A stretch of DNA of 64,000 bases from Oceanobacillus caeni. GTDB lineage: Bacteria > Bacillota > Bacilli > Bacillales > Amphibacillaceae. Below are positions 29,457 through 38,120 of this stretch, piece after piece (position 1 is the first letter of the stretch; each line of letters starts with the position of its first letter). A model generated the notes under the pieces. The model saw only the letters and a program-made list of their open reading frames with translations, was not told the origin of the DNA and did no database searches. The position numbers and the translations under genes were made by a program. The stretch spans positions 62,001 through 126,000 of the forward strand of contig NZ_JAHHXM010000001.1 in the NCBI RefSeq assembly GCF_019037185.1, written 5' to 3'.

Positions 29457-31046
29457 TTAATTCACCTTTTTAGCACTTCCCCAATGCATTTCTCGCAAGC
29501 GGAATTTCTGTAGCTTACCTGTAGCCGTTTTTGGTAAATCTTCCACAAACTCTACCATTTTTGGAGCCTTAAAATGCGCCATATTATTACGACAATAATC
29601 AATTATATCTTGTTCAATTACTTTCGCATCCGGTTGAAGAACAATAATTGCTTTTGGTACTTCTCCCCACTTTTCATCTGGTACGGCAATAACCGCCGCT
29701 TCCAATACATCTTGATGTTTATAAAGAACTCCTTCCACCTCTGTAGAAGAAATGTTTTCTCCACCCGAGATAATTAAATCTTTCGCACGATCGCGGATTT
29801 CAATATATCCATCTGGATGGGTAACTGCTAAATCACCAGTATGGAACCATCCATCTTTAATCGCTTCTTCCGTTTTTACAGGATCCTTATAGTATCCTTT
29901 CATAACAACGTTTCCTCGAGTAACAATTTCCCCCAATTCTTCCCCATCCCAGTTTACTTCCTCACCATCTGGTCGAATTACTTTTGTTTCTCCGTTAAAA
30001 GCAAGCTCAATCCCTTGTCTTGCCTTAATTGAAGCTTGATCATCCATAGACTTGGAGTCAAAAGCTTTCTTCCACTCACAATATAAAATAAATGGTGATG
30101 TTTCTGTTAAACCATAAACATGCATCATATCTAATCCTAAAATCTCTTGCGCCTTTTGAATTAGTGCCGCTGCCGGGGGTGATCCCGCTGTCGCCATACG
30201 TGGACTTGTCGTAATCTTTGCTTCTTTTGCTTTTGGATCATTAACGAGCATATTAATTACAGTTGGTGCCCCACATAATAAAGTAATTCCTTTTTGTTCA
30301 AATAAATCTAGAATTTTTGGAGGATCAACCTTTCGTAAACAGACATGTGTAGCTCCCGCTGCAGTTATTGCCCAAACACCTCCCCATCCATTTGCATGGA
30401 ACATAGGTAATGTGTGCAAATATACATCATCATGTTTGACGTTTAAATGGTACATGAAATCAGCTGCATTAATATAATTACTGCGATGAGTTTGCATAAC
30501 GCCCTTTGGCCTTGAGGTAGTTCCACTCGTGTAGTTGATTGTAAGTAACTGATTTTCATCTATTTCGACTTCTGGAGGTGTAGCTGAAGATGCATGATTA
30601 AGAAATATTTCGTAGTCTATACTCTTTAGCGAAGAATTCTGTCCTTCTACAGGGACTAAAATGATGTTCTCTAATGATAAGTTGTCTATAACTTCTTCAA
30701 TTGGTGCAGCAAACTCTGCATCGACAATTAACATTTTTGCATCACTATGATTAATAATGTATTCCATATCAGATGCTGAAATCCGATAGTTTAATGGAAC
30801 CATTACCGCACCTAATTGACTAATTCCATAGAAGCTTTCAAGCATATAGTGTGTATTTGGTAGCATTACCGCAACATGATCACCCTCCCGAATACCAGCT
30901 TCATGTAAAGCAACCGCTAATCGATCGGTTCGCTCCCCAAATTCCCTATATGTAAATTCCTTATGATCATCAATCACAGCAATTTTGTCTGGATAATATT
31001 TAATCGCTCTTCGTTTCCAATCAAGCGGAGTTAGTGGTGTAATCAT
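29457..31046 (-). CDS. long-chain-fatty-acid-CoA ligase family protein
   Basis: AMP-forming acyl-CoA synthetase of 529 residues. P-loop TSGTTSRPKGVMQTH (about 175), with Ser in place of the usual Gly; MHVYGLTETSP (about 310); GWFHTGDLAVTHPDGYIEIRDRAKD (about 400) and PKTATGKLQKFRLRE near the end with the catalytic lysine. The layout matches the fatty-acyl-CoA synthetase group acting on medium and long chains. The ATG follows AAGGAGC. It has a perfect-consensus promoter with a cre-like site just downstream, so it is probably repressed by glucose. Confidence 0.88.
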   Translation of the reverse strand: MITPLTPLDWKRRAIKYYPDKIAVIDDHKEFTYREFGERTDRLAVALHEAGIREGDHVAVMLPNTHYMLESFYGISQLGAVMVPLNYRISASDMEYIINHSDAKMLIVDAEFAAPIEEVIDNLSLENIILVPVEGQNSSLKSIDYEIFLNHASSATPPEVEIDENQLLTINYTSGTTSRPKGVMQTHRSNYINAADFMYHLNVKHDDVYLHTLPMFHANGWGGVWAITAAGATHVCLRKVDPPKILDLFEQKGITLLCGAPTVINMLVNDPKAKEAKITTSPRMATAGSPPAAALIQKAQEILGLDMMHVYGLTETSPFILYCEWKKAFDSKSMDDQASIKARQGIELAFNGETKVIRPDGEEVNWDGEELGEIVTRGNVVMKGYYKDPVKTEEAIKDGWFHTGDLAVTHPDGYIEIRDRAKDLIISGGENISSTEVEGVLYKHQDVLEAAVIAVPDEKWGEVPKAIIVLQPDAKVIEQDIIDYCRNNMAHFKAPKMVEFVEDLPKTATGKLQKFRLREMHWGSAKKVN

Positions 31047-31142
31047 CCATAACAGCTCCTTTTCTATTTATTTACCTTTAATTCTTCCGAGCTCAAAAAT
31101 GTGCTTTGTACTTAATCTTATTAGCCAAATTTTTCAACTAGT

Positions 31143-31158
31143 TTGAAACCGATTACAT
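31143..31158 (-). promoter_or_regulatory. cre-like CcpA site
   Basis: TTGAAACCGATTACAT on the plus strand matches the cre consensus with one mismatch. It lies a few bases downstream of the predicted transcription start of the 29457-31046 ligase. Confidence 0.6.
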
Positions 31159-31165
31159 ACATCTA

Positions 31166-31194
31166 ATTTTAGTGACAGGGGAAGTAATTGTCAA
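31166..31194 (-). promoter_or_regulatory. sigma-A promoter of the 29457-31046 ligase
   Basis: Minus strand TTGACA (31194-31189), 17-bp spacer, TAAAAT (31171-31166). The strongest promoter match in this interval. Confidence 0.75.
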
Positions 31195-31223
31195 TAAAAT
31201 TAAGTTAATTCGTATTAATCGAA

Positions 31224-31265
31224 CTAATAAAGAACTCCTTACATTGTCAAGGAGTTCTTTATTAG
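31224..31265 (-). terminator. terminator of the 31343-32977 ligase
   Basis: AATAAAGAACTCCTT / AAGGAGTTCTTTATT, a 15-bp perfect stem. It lies 78 bp past the ligase stop and could serve either strand. Confidence 0.75.
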
Positions 31266-31342
31266 TATTAATTTACATATTCCCCTATAAGTGATAGTTC
31301 AAAAAAGAGGATGTAAAAGAATCGAGCAAAAGAAATATTCTT

Positions 31343-32977
31343 TTAACCCTTTGGATACTTTTCATACTCCCTTTTCTTCAATAAGTAACGTTGTGTCTTT
31401 CCACTTTGAGTTTTTGGAAATTCATTTATAAATTCAATTTCCCTAGGATATTGATGCTTGGATAGCTTGTTCTTCACATAAAGACTTAACTCTTCCTTAA
31501 GTGCTGCAGATGGTTCATAATTTTCATTTAGAACAATGAATGCCTTTACAATTTCACCTTTTGTTTTATCCGGCTTACCTACTGCTGCTGCTTCTAGTAC
31601 TGCAGGATGTTCCATTAGACTAGCCTCTACTTCCGTTGGCCCAATGCGATAACCGGCACTTGAAATTACATCATCAGCACGACCTTGGAACCAAAAGTAA
31701 CCATTCTCATCTTGTTTAGCAAGATCTCCGGATAAAAACCAATTACCTAGCATTTTCTCTTTTACTTTTTCGGGGTTTTTCCAATATCCACCAAAGCCAG
31801 TGATATCATCCGATATATCCAGTGCTATTTGACCAGCCTCTCCTCGATTAACCGGATTCCCCTCTCCATCCACTAATGCAATATTATATCCTGGTAGCGG
31901 TAAACCCATTGATCCAGGTTTTATTTCCATATTAGTAATATTGTAGTTATTTACAATCATGCCTAGCTCCGTAGCACCATAGTGGTCATATATCGCTCTT
32001 CCAAGATTTTCTTTAAAGAATTTTACTACTTCCCCATCTAACGGTTCACCCGCACTACTAAGTTTTCTTACTTTAATACGATACTTTCTAAGTGTTTCCG
32101 CTCCTAAAGCCATCATCATACGATAAGCAGTTGGTGCATATGCAAAATTTGTTACTTGATATTCATCTAAAATCTGATATATCTTTTCTACGTCAAATGG
32201 GCCTTTATAAAGGATAACTTTTGCCCCGAAAGTTAATGGACCAATGGTACAAGCTACAAGTCCAAAAGCCCAACCTAAATCAGCACCACCGTAAAAAATA
32301 TCATCCTCTTCTAAGTCCATGGCAAATTTCCAATATGGAAAAAGACTATATACCGTTTTATGTCTAGATATTGCTCCTTTTGGTAAACCTGTTGTCCCCG
32401 ATGTGTATTGAATAATCGCTGGGGCATTACCTAATGTTCTTTCCATCTTATGTTGGCTTGAAAATGAATCTACCAATTCCCAAAAAGTTTTTCCATCTTT
32501 TGTGGTACCATCAGCTAAAAGTATGTCAAATGGTAAATTTTGTCCTTCTAATTTGTTTAGCTGCTCTTTATTTGTAAGAAGTAAACTTACCCCTACATCT
32601 GTTAAGCGATGCATGATTGCGTCCGGACCAAAGGCAGTAAATAAAGGAACAAAGATAGCGCCTATTTTAAAAGTAGCTAAAATCGTAATAACTAACTCCA
32701 TATCTTTCCCCAAAAGGCCTGCAACGCAATCTCCTTTTTTAACTCCCATTGATTTCAATACATTCGCCATTCTATCAGACTTCTCTTTTAACTTTTTATA
32801 AGTCCACACTTCCTTTTTTCCGGTTTCATCTTCCCAATAAATTGCAACCCTTTTTGGATTTATAGCCCAACGATCACACATTTCAAATGCAATATTCATT
32901 TCTCCATTAGGATTTCCCTCATAATATGCTCTGATCTCATCCCATGAAAACTTACTTACAATCTCCTCATATTTCAC
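31343..32977 (-). CDS. acetate/short-chain acyl-CoA synthetase family protein
   Basis: AMP-forming ligase of 544 residues of the AcsA-like group. P-loop YTSGTTGLPKGAISRH (about 190), YDHYGATELGMIV (about 328), FLSGDLAKQDENGYFWFQGRADDVISSAGYRIGP (about 415-450, a longer-chain or AcsA signature) and the lysine in PKTQSGKTQRY. The probable substrate is a short or branched acid. A GTG start at 32977 lies six bases after AAGGAGAGG. The open frame extends eight codons upstream over the ribosome site. Confidence 0.87.
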   Translation of the reverse strand: MKYEEIVSKFSWDEIRAYYEGNPNGEMNIAFEMCDRWAINPKRVAIYWEDETGKKEVWTYKKLKEKSDRMANVLKSMGVKKGDCVAGLLGKDMELVITILATFKIGAIFVPLFTAFGPDAIMHRLTDVGVSLLLTNKEQLNKLEGQNLPFDILLADGTTKDGKTFWELVDSFSSQHKMERTLGNAPAIIQYTSGTTGLPKGAISRHKTVYSLFPYWKFAMDLEEDDIFYGGADLGWAFGLVACTIGPLTFGAKVILYKGPFDVEKIYQILDEYQVTNFAYAPTAYRMMMALGAETLRKYRIKVRKLSSAGEPLDGEVVKFFKENLGRAIYDHYGATELGMIVNNYNITNMEIKPGSMGLPLPGYNIALVDGEGNPVNRGEAGQIALDISDDITGFGGYWKNPEKVKEKMLGNWFLSGDLAKQDENGYFWFQGRADDVISSAGYRIGPTEVEASLMEHPAVLEAAAVGKPDKTKGEIVKAFIVLNENYEPSAALKEELSLYVKNKLSKHQYPREIEFINEFPKTQSGKTQRYLLKKREYEKYPKG

Positions 32978-33003
32978 ATTGTACCTCTCCTTTACAAGCA
33001 ATA

Positions 33004-33062
33004 TAAAGAAGACTTCCCTAGAAGCTTGAAGTGGGAGCTTACTGCTCGTTTATGTGGATTAA
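33004..33062 (+). repeat. type A repeat, terminal-module copy
   Basis: AAAGAAGACTTCCCTAGAAGCTTGAAGTGGGAGCTTACTGC plus TCGTTTATGTGGATTAAA. The start and end modules are joined with the centre lost, as at 3688-3761. Confidence 0.65.
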
Positions 33063-33134
33063 ATTGTATATTTGGAACCATTAGTTTGAAATTCGCTTAG
33101 TTTTAAAAATTTTTTGAAATTGTTGGCTGTACCC

Positions 33135-33543
33135 TATTCGTGTTTAAATTGTTCAATGCGTTTGCGTACAAAATCAGGAACAGGGGATGGTAAAATAGTT
33201 TTGGGATCAACATAGACGTAAATGATTTCAGCCAAAAGTACAGGTTCTACTTCATCCTCTCTAGTAATCATAAAATTCATTGTCATACTTTTGTTCCCAA
33301 TATTATCCATCCGGCACCATACGGTTAACCAATCATTAAAATAAGCAGATCTTTTATATTCTAACGTAGCTTTAGCAGGACATAATCAAATCTAGAGGCT
33401 TCTTCTTGTGACAAGACCTGTTCAAAATACTCAGTAACTGCAACATCAATATATGTTAGATAATGAGAATTATATACCACTTTTTGCCCATCAATTTCCG
33501 AATAACGTACCCTTAACCGGTGTGAAAACTGATAATCCATCAT
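33135..33543 (-). pseudogene. acyl-CoA thioesterase (4HBT/YbgC type) with a -1 frameshift
   Basis: The first 60 codons (33543-33361) encode the hotdog start HRLRVRYSEIDGQKVVYNSHYLTYIDVAVTEYF, with the catalytic-loop Asp region normal. They run into a stop after FDYVLLKLR. The neighbouring frame continues as AKATLEYKRSAYFNDWLTVW and on to RIEQFKHE with a stop at 33135. Relatives read VLAKATLEY, so one base is missing near 33377-33379. The full gene would be about 136 residues. An intact relative is at 59845-60273. Confidence 0.87.
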
Positions 33544-33747
33544 TTCAACCTCCTTTCTAGTGCATAATTACATGATTCGTTCAGGATTCCTTTGCTTCAG
33601 CGGTAGCCTCAATTTCTTCAATACTGTTTTCATCAAAATACTTCAAACAATTATAGATCCTCACAGATTATTATTTAAATGCCCTACGCCGTATGTTTCC
33701 GATATTTAGAGTTTAATAATCGCAGAAACATAAGAACCACGAAACAA

Positions 33748-34893
33748 CTATAGACCTAAATTTTTAGCAATAATAACCTTCATAATTTCATTAGTTCCAG
33801 CATAAATCGAATTTACCCCAACATCACGGTACCTTCTAGCAATCTCATATTCTTCCATATATCCATAACCACCATGAAGTTGCATACATTCAATTGCAAC
33901 ATTTTGAGCTAAATCAGTTGTCCACCATTTTGCCATAGAAACTTCATTCACTACATTTTTACCTTCTATATGATCAACAATTAATCGATCAACAAAAGTT
34001 CGTCCAATAGTAGCTTGTGTTTGCATTTCAGCTATTTTAAATTGAGTATTTTGGAACTTACTAATGCTCTTACCGAATGCTTGTCGTTCTTTTACATAAT
34101 CAACGGTTATATCAATCATTCGTTGAACGGAGGCCAAACTTTGTATGGAACACATTAATCGTTCTTGTTGTAATTTTTCCATTAAATAATAGAATCCTTT
34201 ACCTTCCTCGCCAAGTAAATTTTCCCGTGGAACACGTACATCCTCAAATATTAGTTCACTCGTGTCATTTGCATGCTGTCCTACTTTATTCAATTTTTTA
34301 CCTTTCTTAAACCCTGGTGTTCCTTCCTCTACCACAATCAAACTAATACCTTTATGCGGAGGATTTACATTCGTATCCGTTTTACAAACAACAATTACCA
34401 AATCCGCAGAATATCCATTCGTAATAAATGTCTTTTCTCCATTAATAATATAGCTATTTCCATCTTTAACAGCGGTCGTTCGTACTGCAGCCAAGTCTGA
34501 ACCTGTACCTGGCTCAGTCATCGCAATCGCACTAATCATATCCCCAGTAGTAGCTTTTGTTAGCCAACGATCCTTCTGTTCCTCTGATCCAAATGCTTCT
34601 ATATAAGGGATAACGATATCATTATGAAGTCCGATTCCACCTAATCCACTTGCCACTTTCTCAAATTCCTCAGATATGACAACAGCGTAACCGAAATCCG
34701 CACCTAAACCACCATATTTCTCATCTACTGCAGGAGCCACAAAACCTTGTTCCGCTGCCTTTTTCCAAAAAGTTCTAGGTACTTGCTTTTCTTTCTCCCA
34801 TTCTTCTAAATATGGTATTGCCTCCTTTTCTAAAAATTTTCGGACTGATTTTCTAAAGATTTCATGTTCTTCTGTAAAAATGGTTCTTTCCAT
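33748..34893 (-). CDS. acyl-CoA dehydrogenase
   Basis: FAD-dependent acyl-CoA dehydrogenase of 381 residues. The FAD/substrate segments are AIAMTEPGTGSDLAAVRTTA (about 128-147) and FITNGYSADL. RQAFGKSISKFQNTQ (about 262) is typical. The catalytic-base region is MQLHGGYGYMEEYEIARRYRD (about 340-360), with Glu in YMEEYEI. NSIYAGTNEIMKVIIAKNL closes the fold. It catalyses alpha,beta-dehydrogenation of acyl-CoA, passing electrons to ETF. A cre-like site lies 64-79 bp upstream. Confidence 0.93.
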   Translation of the reverse strand: MERTIFTEEHEIFRKSVRKFLEKEAIPYLEEWEKEKQVPRTFWKKAAEQGFVAPAVDEKYGGLGADFGYAVVISEEFEKVASGLGGIGLHNDIVIPYIEAFGSEEQKDRWLTKATTGDMISAIAMTEPGTGSDLAAVRTTAVKDGNSYIINGEKTFITNGYSADLVIVVCKTDTNVNPPHKGISLIVVEEGTPGFKKGKKLNKVGQHANDTSELIFEDVRVPRENLLGEEGKGFYYLMEKLQQERLMCSIQSLASVQRMIDITVDYVKERQAFGKSISKFQNTQFKIAEMQTQATIGRTFVDRLIVDHIEGKNVVNEVSMAKWWTTDLAQNVAIECMQLHGGYGYMEEYEIARRYRDVGVNSIYAGTNEIMKVIIAKNLGL

Positions 34894-34956
34894 TTGAGCA
34901 CTCCTCTAGTAAATTTATTCTTTTTCACCATTTATTTAGATAATGTAATCTCACAA

Positions 34957-34972
34957 ATGGAAACGGCATCAT
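34957..34972 (-). promoter_or_regulatory. cre-like CcpA site upstream of acyl-CoA dehydrogenase
   Basis: ATGGAAACGGCATCAT, one mismatch to the cre consensus (C in the W positions), between the type A repeat and the gene. Confidence 0.45.
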
Positions 34973-34995
34973 TTTCATGGTTGATTATAATAATT

Positions 34996-35125
34996 TAAAG
35001 AAGACTTCCATCAGTGGGGGATTCCTTCACCCACCGCTGATGGTTTAGTCATACGTATCGGATCTTTACGGGCAGTTGATCTCCCACCTATCTCTTTGTT
35101 TCCCCAGAAACTTGAGGTGGGATAA
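34996..35125 (+). repeat. type A dispersed palindromic repeat, near full-length copy
   Basis: AAAGAAGACTTCCATCAGTGGG opens hairpin 1 with CCCACCGCTGATGG. TATCGGATCTTTACGGGCAGTTGATCTCCCACC is the left arm of hairpin 2, and CTTGAGGTGGGATAAAA closes it without the CTGCCCG part. Confidence 0.8.
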
Positions 35126-35163
35126 AAGGTATGAGGGATAATTCCCCATCCCTTTTTAATGAC

Positions 35164-36189
35164 TTATCGTACACCACTAGCTTTATTTTTATTTCTTGCT
35201 TTAAGTGATTCACTACCACCAAAAATTCTGTTTGGATTTTTCACTAGAATCTGTTCGATTTGCTCGGCTGTTACACCACCCTCTCTTAATGCTGGAACAA
35301 TATTTTCAAAAATATTTCCAACATGCCAGTTTGTAATTAATTTCTGCATTTCTTTTGGCCACTCAGGGGGTTTTCCTAACCAACAATTAACGGTGTCATG
35401 AGCCATCATTATCTGGTCAGCATACCCTAAACCGATAAGTCCAATTAGAGTTCCAATGCGATCTTTATCCATCGGTGCTCCAACAAAACCTTGTAATCCA
35501 AAACGGTCAAACCCCACATAAACACCTTGTTCTAAAGTACGTAAATGATATCTTATGTCCGTATTTCCATCCATATGTCCAATAAGAATACGATTTGGAT
35601 CTGCCCCCTCTGAAACTAATAATTTGGCTTGTTCCGGCCCCATCGTTCCTTCCTGCGTATGAGTAATAATGGAAATACCTGTTTCCTTTTGTACTCTTGC
35701 TGCCACTTTAAAAAACATTCTCTCATAATCTGTAATAGCATCTTTACCTGTTCCTAGCTTAATCACACCTGGTTTAAGACCTGTGTTTCCAACTCCATTT
35801 TGAATTTCATCCATATATAGTTCATATAATTCATCTTCTGCAGTTCCTAAACCTTGCTTAAATTTAAAATATGCGGGCGCCCCTTCGCCTTCATAATAAT
35901 AACCGGTAGAAAAAATTATATGGAGACCCGTTCTTTCAGCAATTTCTTTAAGTAATACTGGGTCTCTCCCAGAATCATTTGGCGTAGCGTCTACAATTGT
36001 TTTAACACCGTGCTGTTTTGCTTTATCGGCTACTTCTATTCCTACTCTTATCGCTTCGTCTCTATCTATAGGATACTTAGTATTTCCTGTGTGACCTGCA
36101 TAACCGAAAAAGAAATGTTCATGCATTAATGTTTTTCCTAAACTATCAACTGCCACTGGTCCTAAAACGGTATTTACTGTCCCGCTCAT
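35164..36189 (-). CDS. phosphotriesterase-like lactonase
   Basis: Amidohydrolase-superfamily phosphotriesterase family protein of 341 residues. The metal set is visible: HEH in LMHEHFFFGY (about 23-25), the carbamylated lysine in GVIKLG (about 143-148), histidines in IITHTQEG and IGHMDGNTD, and the final Asp in MMAHD. The recalled thermophilic Geobacillus lactonase of this class shares NDSGR, YYYEGEGAP and THTQEGTMGPEQA. Members hydrolyse gamma/delta-lactones and acyl-homoserine lactones, with only weak phosphotriesterase activity. Placed 15 bp before an acyl-CoA ligase gene transcribed upstream of it, which suggests its hydroxy-acid product is activated to CoA. Confidence 0.85.
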   Translation of the reverse strand: MSGTVNTVLGPVAVDSLGKTLMHEHFFFGYAGHTGNTKYPIDRDEAIRVGIEVADKAKQHGVKTIVDATPNDSGRDPVLLKEIAERTGLHIIFSTGYYYEGEGAPAYFKFKQGLGTAEDELYELYMDEIQNGVGNTGLKPGVIKLGTGKDAITDYERMFFKVAARVQKETGISIITHTQEGTMGPEQAKLLVSEGADPNRILIGHMDGNTDIRYHLRTLEQGVYVGFDRFGLQGFVGAPMDKDRIGTLIGLIGLGYADQIMMAHDTVNCWLGKPPEWPKEMQKLITNWHVGNIFENIVPALREGGVTAEQIEQILVKNPNRIFGGSESLKARNKNKASGVR

Positions 36190-36203
36190 AATTCTCCCCC
36201 TAA

Positions 36204-37820
36204 TTATTTAATATGTGATGGTATATACCTAAGTTGTTTTTTAACCACTTTTCCATTTGGGTTTCTAGGTAAAAAATCCATTACCTCTACATAAGTTGGC
36301 ACTTTGAACTTGGCTAACCTATCCCTTACCCACCCTTTAACCTCTTCTTCAGTTAAAAACTCTCCTTCTCGTGGAACAATACAAGCCTTAACTACTTCCC
36401 CATATTTCTTATCAGGAACACCAACAATTGCTACTTCCATCACTTTAGGATTCGAATATAAGACATCTTCTACCTCTACAGAGAAGATCTTTTCTCCCCC
36501 ACGATTAATCATGTCTTTAATTCTATCCATAATCGTTATAAAACCTTGTTCATCTACCTTCGCAAGGTCTCCAGTAGAAAACCAACCATCTTTAATAGCC
36601 TTTTGTGTCGCTTCAACATTTTGCCAATACTTTTGAATTACCATTGGTCCTTTAAATAATAATTCTCCAACTTCTTCACATCCCAGCTTCACCCTTGTTT
36701 CAGGATCAACAATTTTGAATTCTGTTACAGGCGTTGGAGGCCCCACAGCACTAATTCGATCCAATTGATGCTCCCTTGGCATAATTACTGCAGGAGAAGT
36801 AGTTTCAGTAAGTCCATAGGTATTATGCAACTCAATATTTGGTATCCAATCCTTTAAGGCCCTTAATGTCTCACCTGGCATCGGAGCACCACCAAAACCT
36901 ATTACTCTTAGATTCGTGACATCATATTTTTTGTGTGCTGGATCAAGAATAGTCATAACAAATACAGTCGGAGAAGCGATAACATGTGTTATTTTTTCAT
37001 TCTGCAATATCTCGAGGAATTCTTTTGTTTTAAACATTGGCATGAGAACAATTTTTCCACCTAGGTAGATAAGAGGCATTAACTGAGCAGCAAGCCCGGT
37101 AATATGAAATACCGGAACTGCTATAACAGTAGAATCATTTTCTTCTAGGTTATAGCAATACTTGTAATTTAAAATCGTATGAATCATATTACTATGAGTA
37201 ATTAAGGCACCCTTTGGCCTCCCTGTTGTTCCAGAGGTATACATTATAAAGGCGTTATCATTTTCATTAACTTCTACTTGAACTTCTGCTTCAGTATAAT
37301 CTTCAACAATAGAGGAAAACGGGATAGAACCCTTTGGTGGTTTTTCATCAGTAATAAATATCTTTTCAAGTTCTGTATTTTTTAGGATTGGCTCCATATT
37401 AGGCCACCATTCTTTATTCGCTATTAAAATCTTGGCACCAGAATTTTGTAACATAAACTCTAATTCTAGTGATTTTAGTTTTGTATTAAGTGGGACTGCT
37501 ATCGCTCCAATTTTCAGAGTGGCATAGACGCCTATAGTAAATGGCGTTCCGTTCATTAAAAGGAATGCGACCCTATCTCCTTTTTCCACCCCACATTCAT
37601 GTTTTAACTGATAGGCTACATTATTTACTTGTCTATACAATTCTTGATAAGTGAGTCGTTCTTTTCCATGAACAAGTGCAACCTTATTCGGATAGCGTTT
37701 AACACTTTCTTTTAGGGTTTGGTTAAGATTCTTAGGTCTATTTTTATAGGTCTTCATATTTATACCATTAATGGTTTCCTCATGGATAAGAGGTTGCAAT
37801 TCGTTCCAAAAACTTAGCAT
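36204..37820 (-). CDS. acyl-CoA ligase upstream of lactonase
   Basis: AMP-forming acyl-CoA synthetase of 538 residues. P-loop YTSGTTGRPKGALITH (about 192), HNTYGLTETTSP (about 322), GWFSTGDLAKVDEQGFITIMDRIKDMINRGGEKIFS (about 415-450) and the lysine in PRNPNGKVVKKQLRY. The GGEKIFSVEVED stretch is typical of long-chain and hydroxycinnamate-type ligases. The stop is 15 bp before the lactonase start, so the two form an operon (ligase then lactonase). The ATG lies after TTGGAGGA. Confidence 0.88.
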   Translation of the reverse strand: MLSFWNELQPLIHEETINGINMKTYKNRPKNLNQTLKESVKRYPNKVALVHGKERLTYQELYRQVNNVAYQLKHECGVEKGDRVAFLLMNGTPFTIGVYATLKIGAIAVPLNTKLKSLELEFMLQNSGAKILIANKEWWPNMEPILKNTELEKIFITDEKPPKGSIPFSSIVEDYTEAEVQVEVNENDNAFIMYTSGTTGRPKGALITHSNMIHTILNYKYCYNLEENDSTVIAVPVFHITGLAAQLMPLIYLGGKIVLMPMFKTKEFLEILQNEKITHVIASPTVFVMTILDPAHKKYDVTNLRVIGFGGAPMPGETLRALKDWIPNIELHNTYGLTETTSPAVIMPREHQLDRISAVGPPTPVTEFKIVDPETRVKLGCEEVGELLFKGPMVIQKYWQNVEATQKAIKDGWFSTGDLAKVDEQGFITIMDRIKDMINRGGEKIFSVEVEDVLYSNPKVMEVAIVGVPDKKYGEVVKACIVPREGEFLTEEEVKGWVRDRLAKFKVPTYVEVMDFLPRNPNGKVVKKQLRYIPSHIK

Positions 37821-37856
37821 ATCCTATCCTCCAATATATTAAAGTCTTTTCTAACA

Positions 37857-37980
37857 TAAAGAAGACTTCCATCAGTGAAGGTTTTTCCATCATCCTCCAT
37901 TGAGGTTAGTCGTACTTATTAGACCTTTATGAGCAATTGATCTCCTACCTTCCTTGTTTCACAGAAGCTTAAGGTGAGAG
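37857..37980 (+). repeat. type A dispersed palindromic repeat, diverged copy
   Basis: TAAAGAAGACTTCCATCAGTGAAGG, then GTTAGTCGTACTTATTAGACCTTTATGAGCAATTGATCTCCTACC, then CAGAAGCTTAAGGTGAGAG. Stems are weaker than in other copies. Confidence 0.75.
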
Positions 37981-38055
37981 AATTTAAGGAAGACAACAAT
38001 ATAGAATATTCTGCAAATAAAGTCCATATAGATACCAGCGTTGTGTATAATACAT

Positions 38056-38093
38056 TAGGCAGGAAAGAAAGGTTGATACTTCCTGCCTAATAA
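38056..38093 (-). terminator. hairpin after the 38121-39734 ligase
   Basis: TTAGGCAGGAA / TTCCTGCCTAA, an 11-bp stem, 28 bp past the stop. The T-run is poor. Confidence 0.55.
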
Positions 38094-38120
38094 TTGGTGT
38101 TTTGGATCAATATTAAATGC

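Noticed and set aside
29179-34900. Sigma-54 -24/-12 promoters for the catabolic genes
   Set aside because: sigL is adjacent, but no TGGCAC-N5-TTGC pattern was found on the strand of these genes. The promoters seen are of sigma-A type.
35164-36189. Phosphotriesterase as organophosphate-degrading enzyme
   Set aside because: The segments shared with known thermophilic lactonases (YYYEGEGAP, THTQEGTMGPEQA) favour lactonase activity. Organophosphate activity is at most a side reaction.
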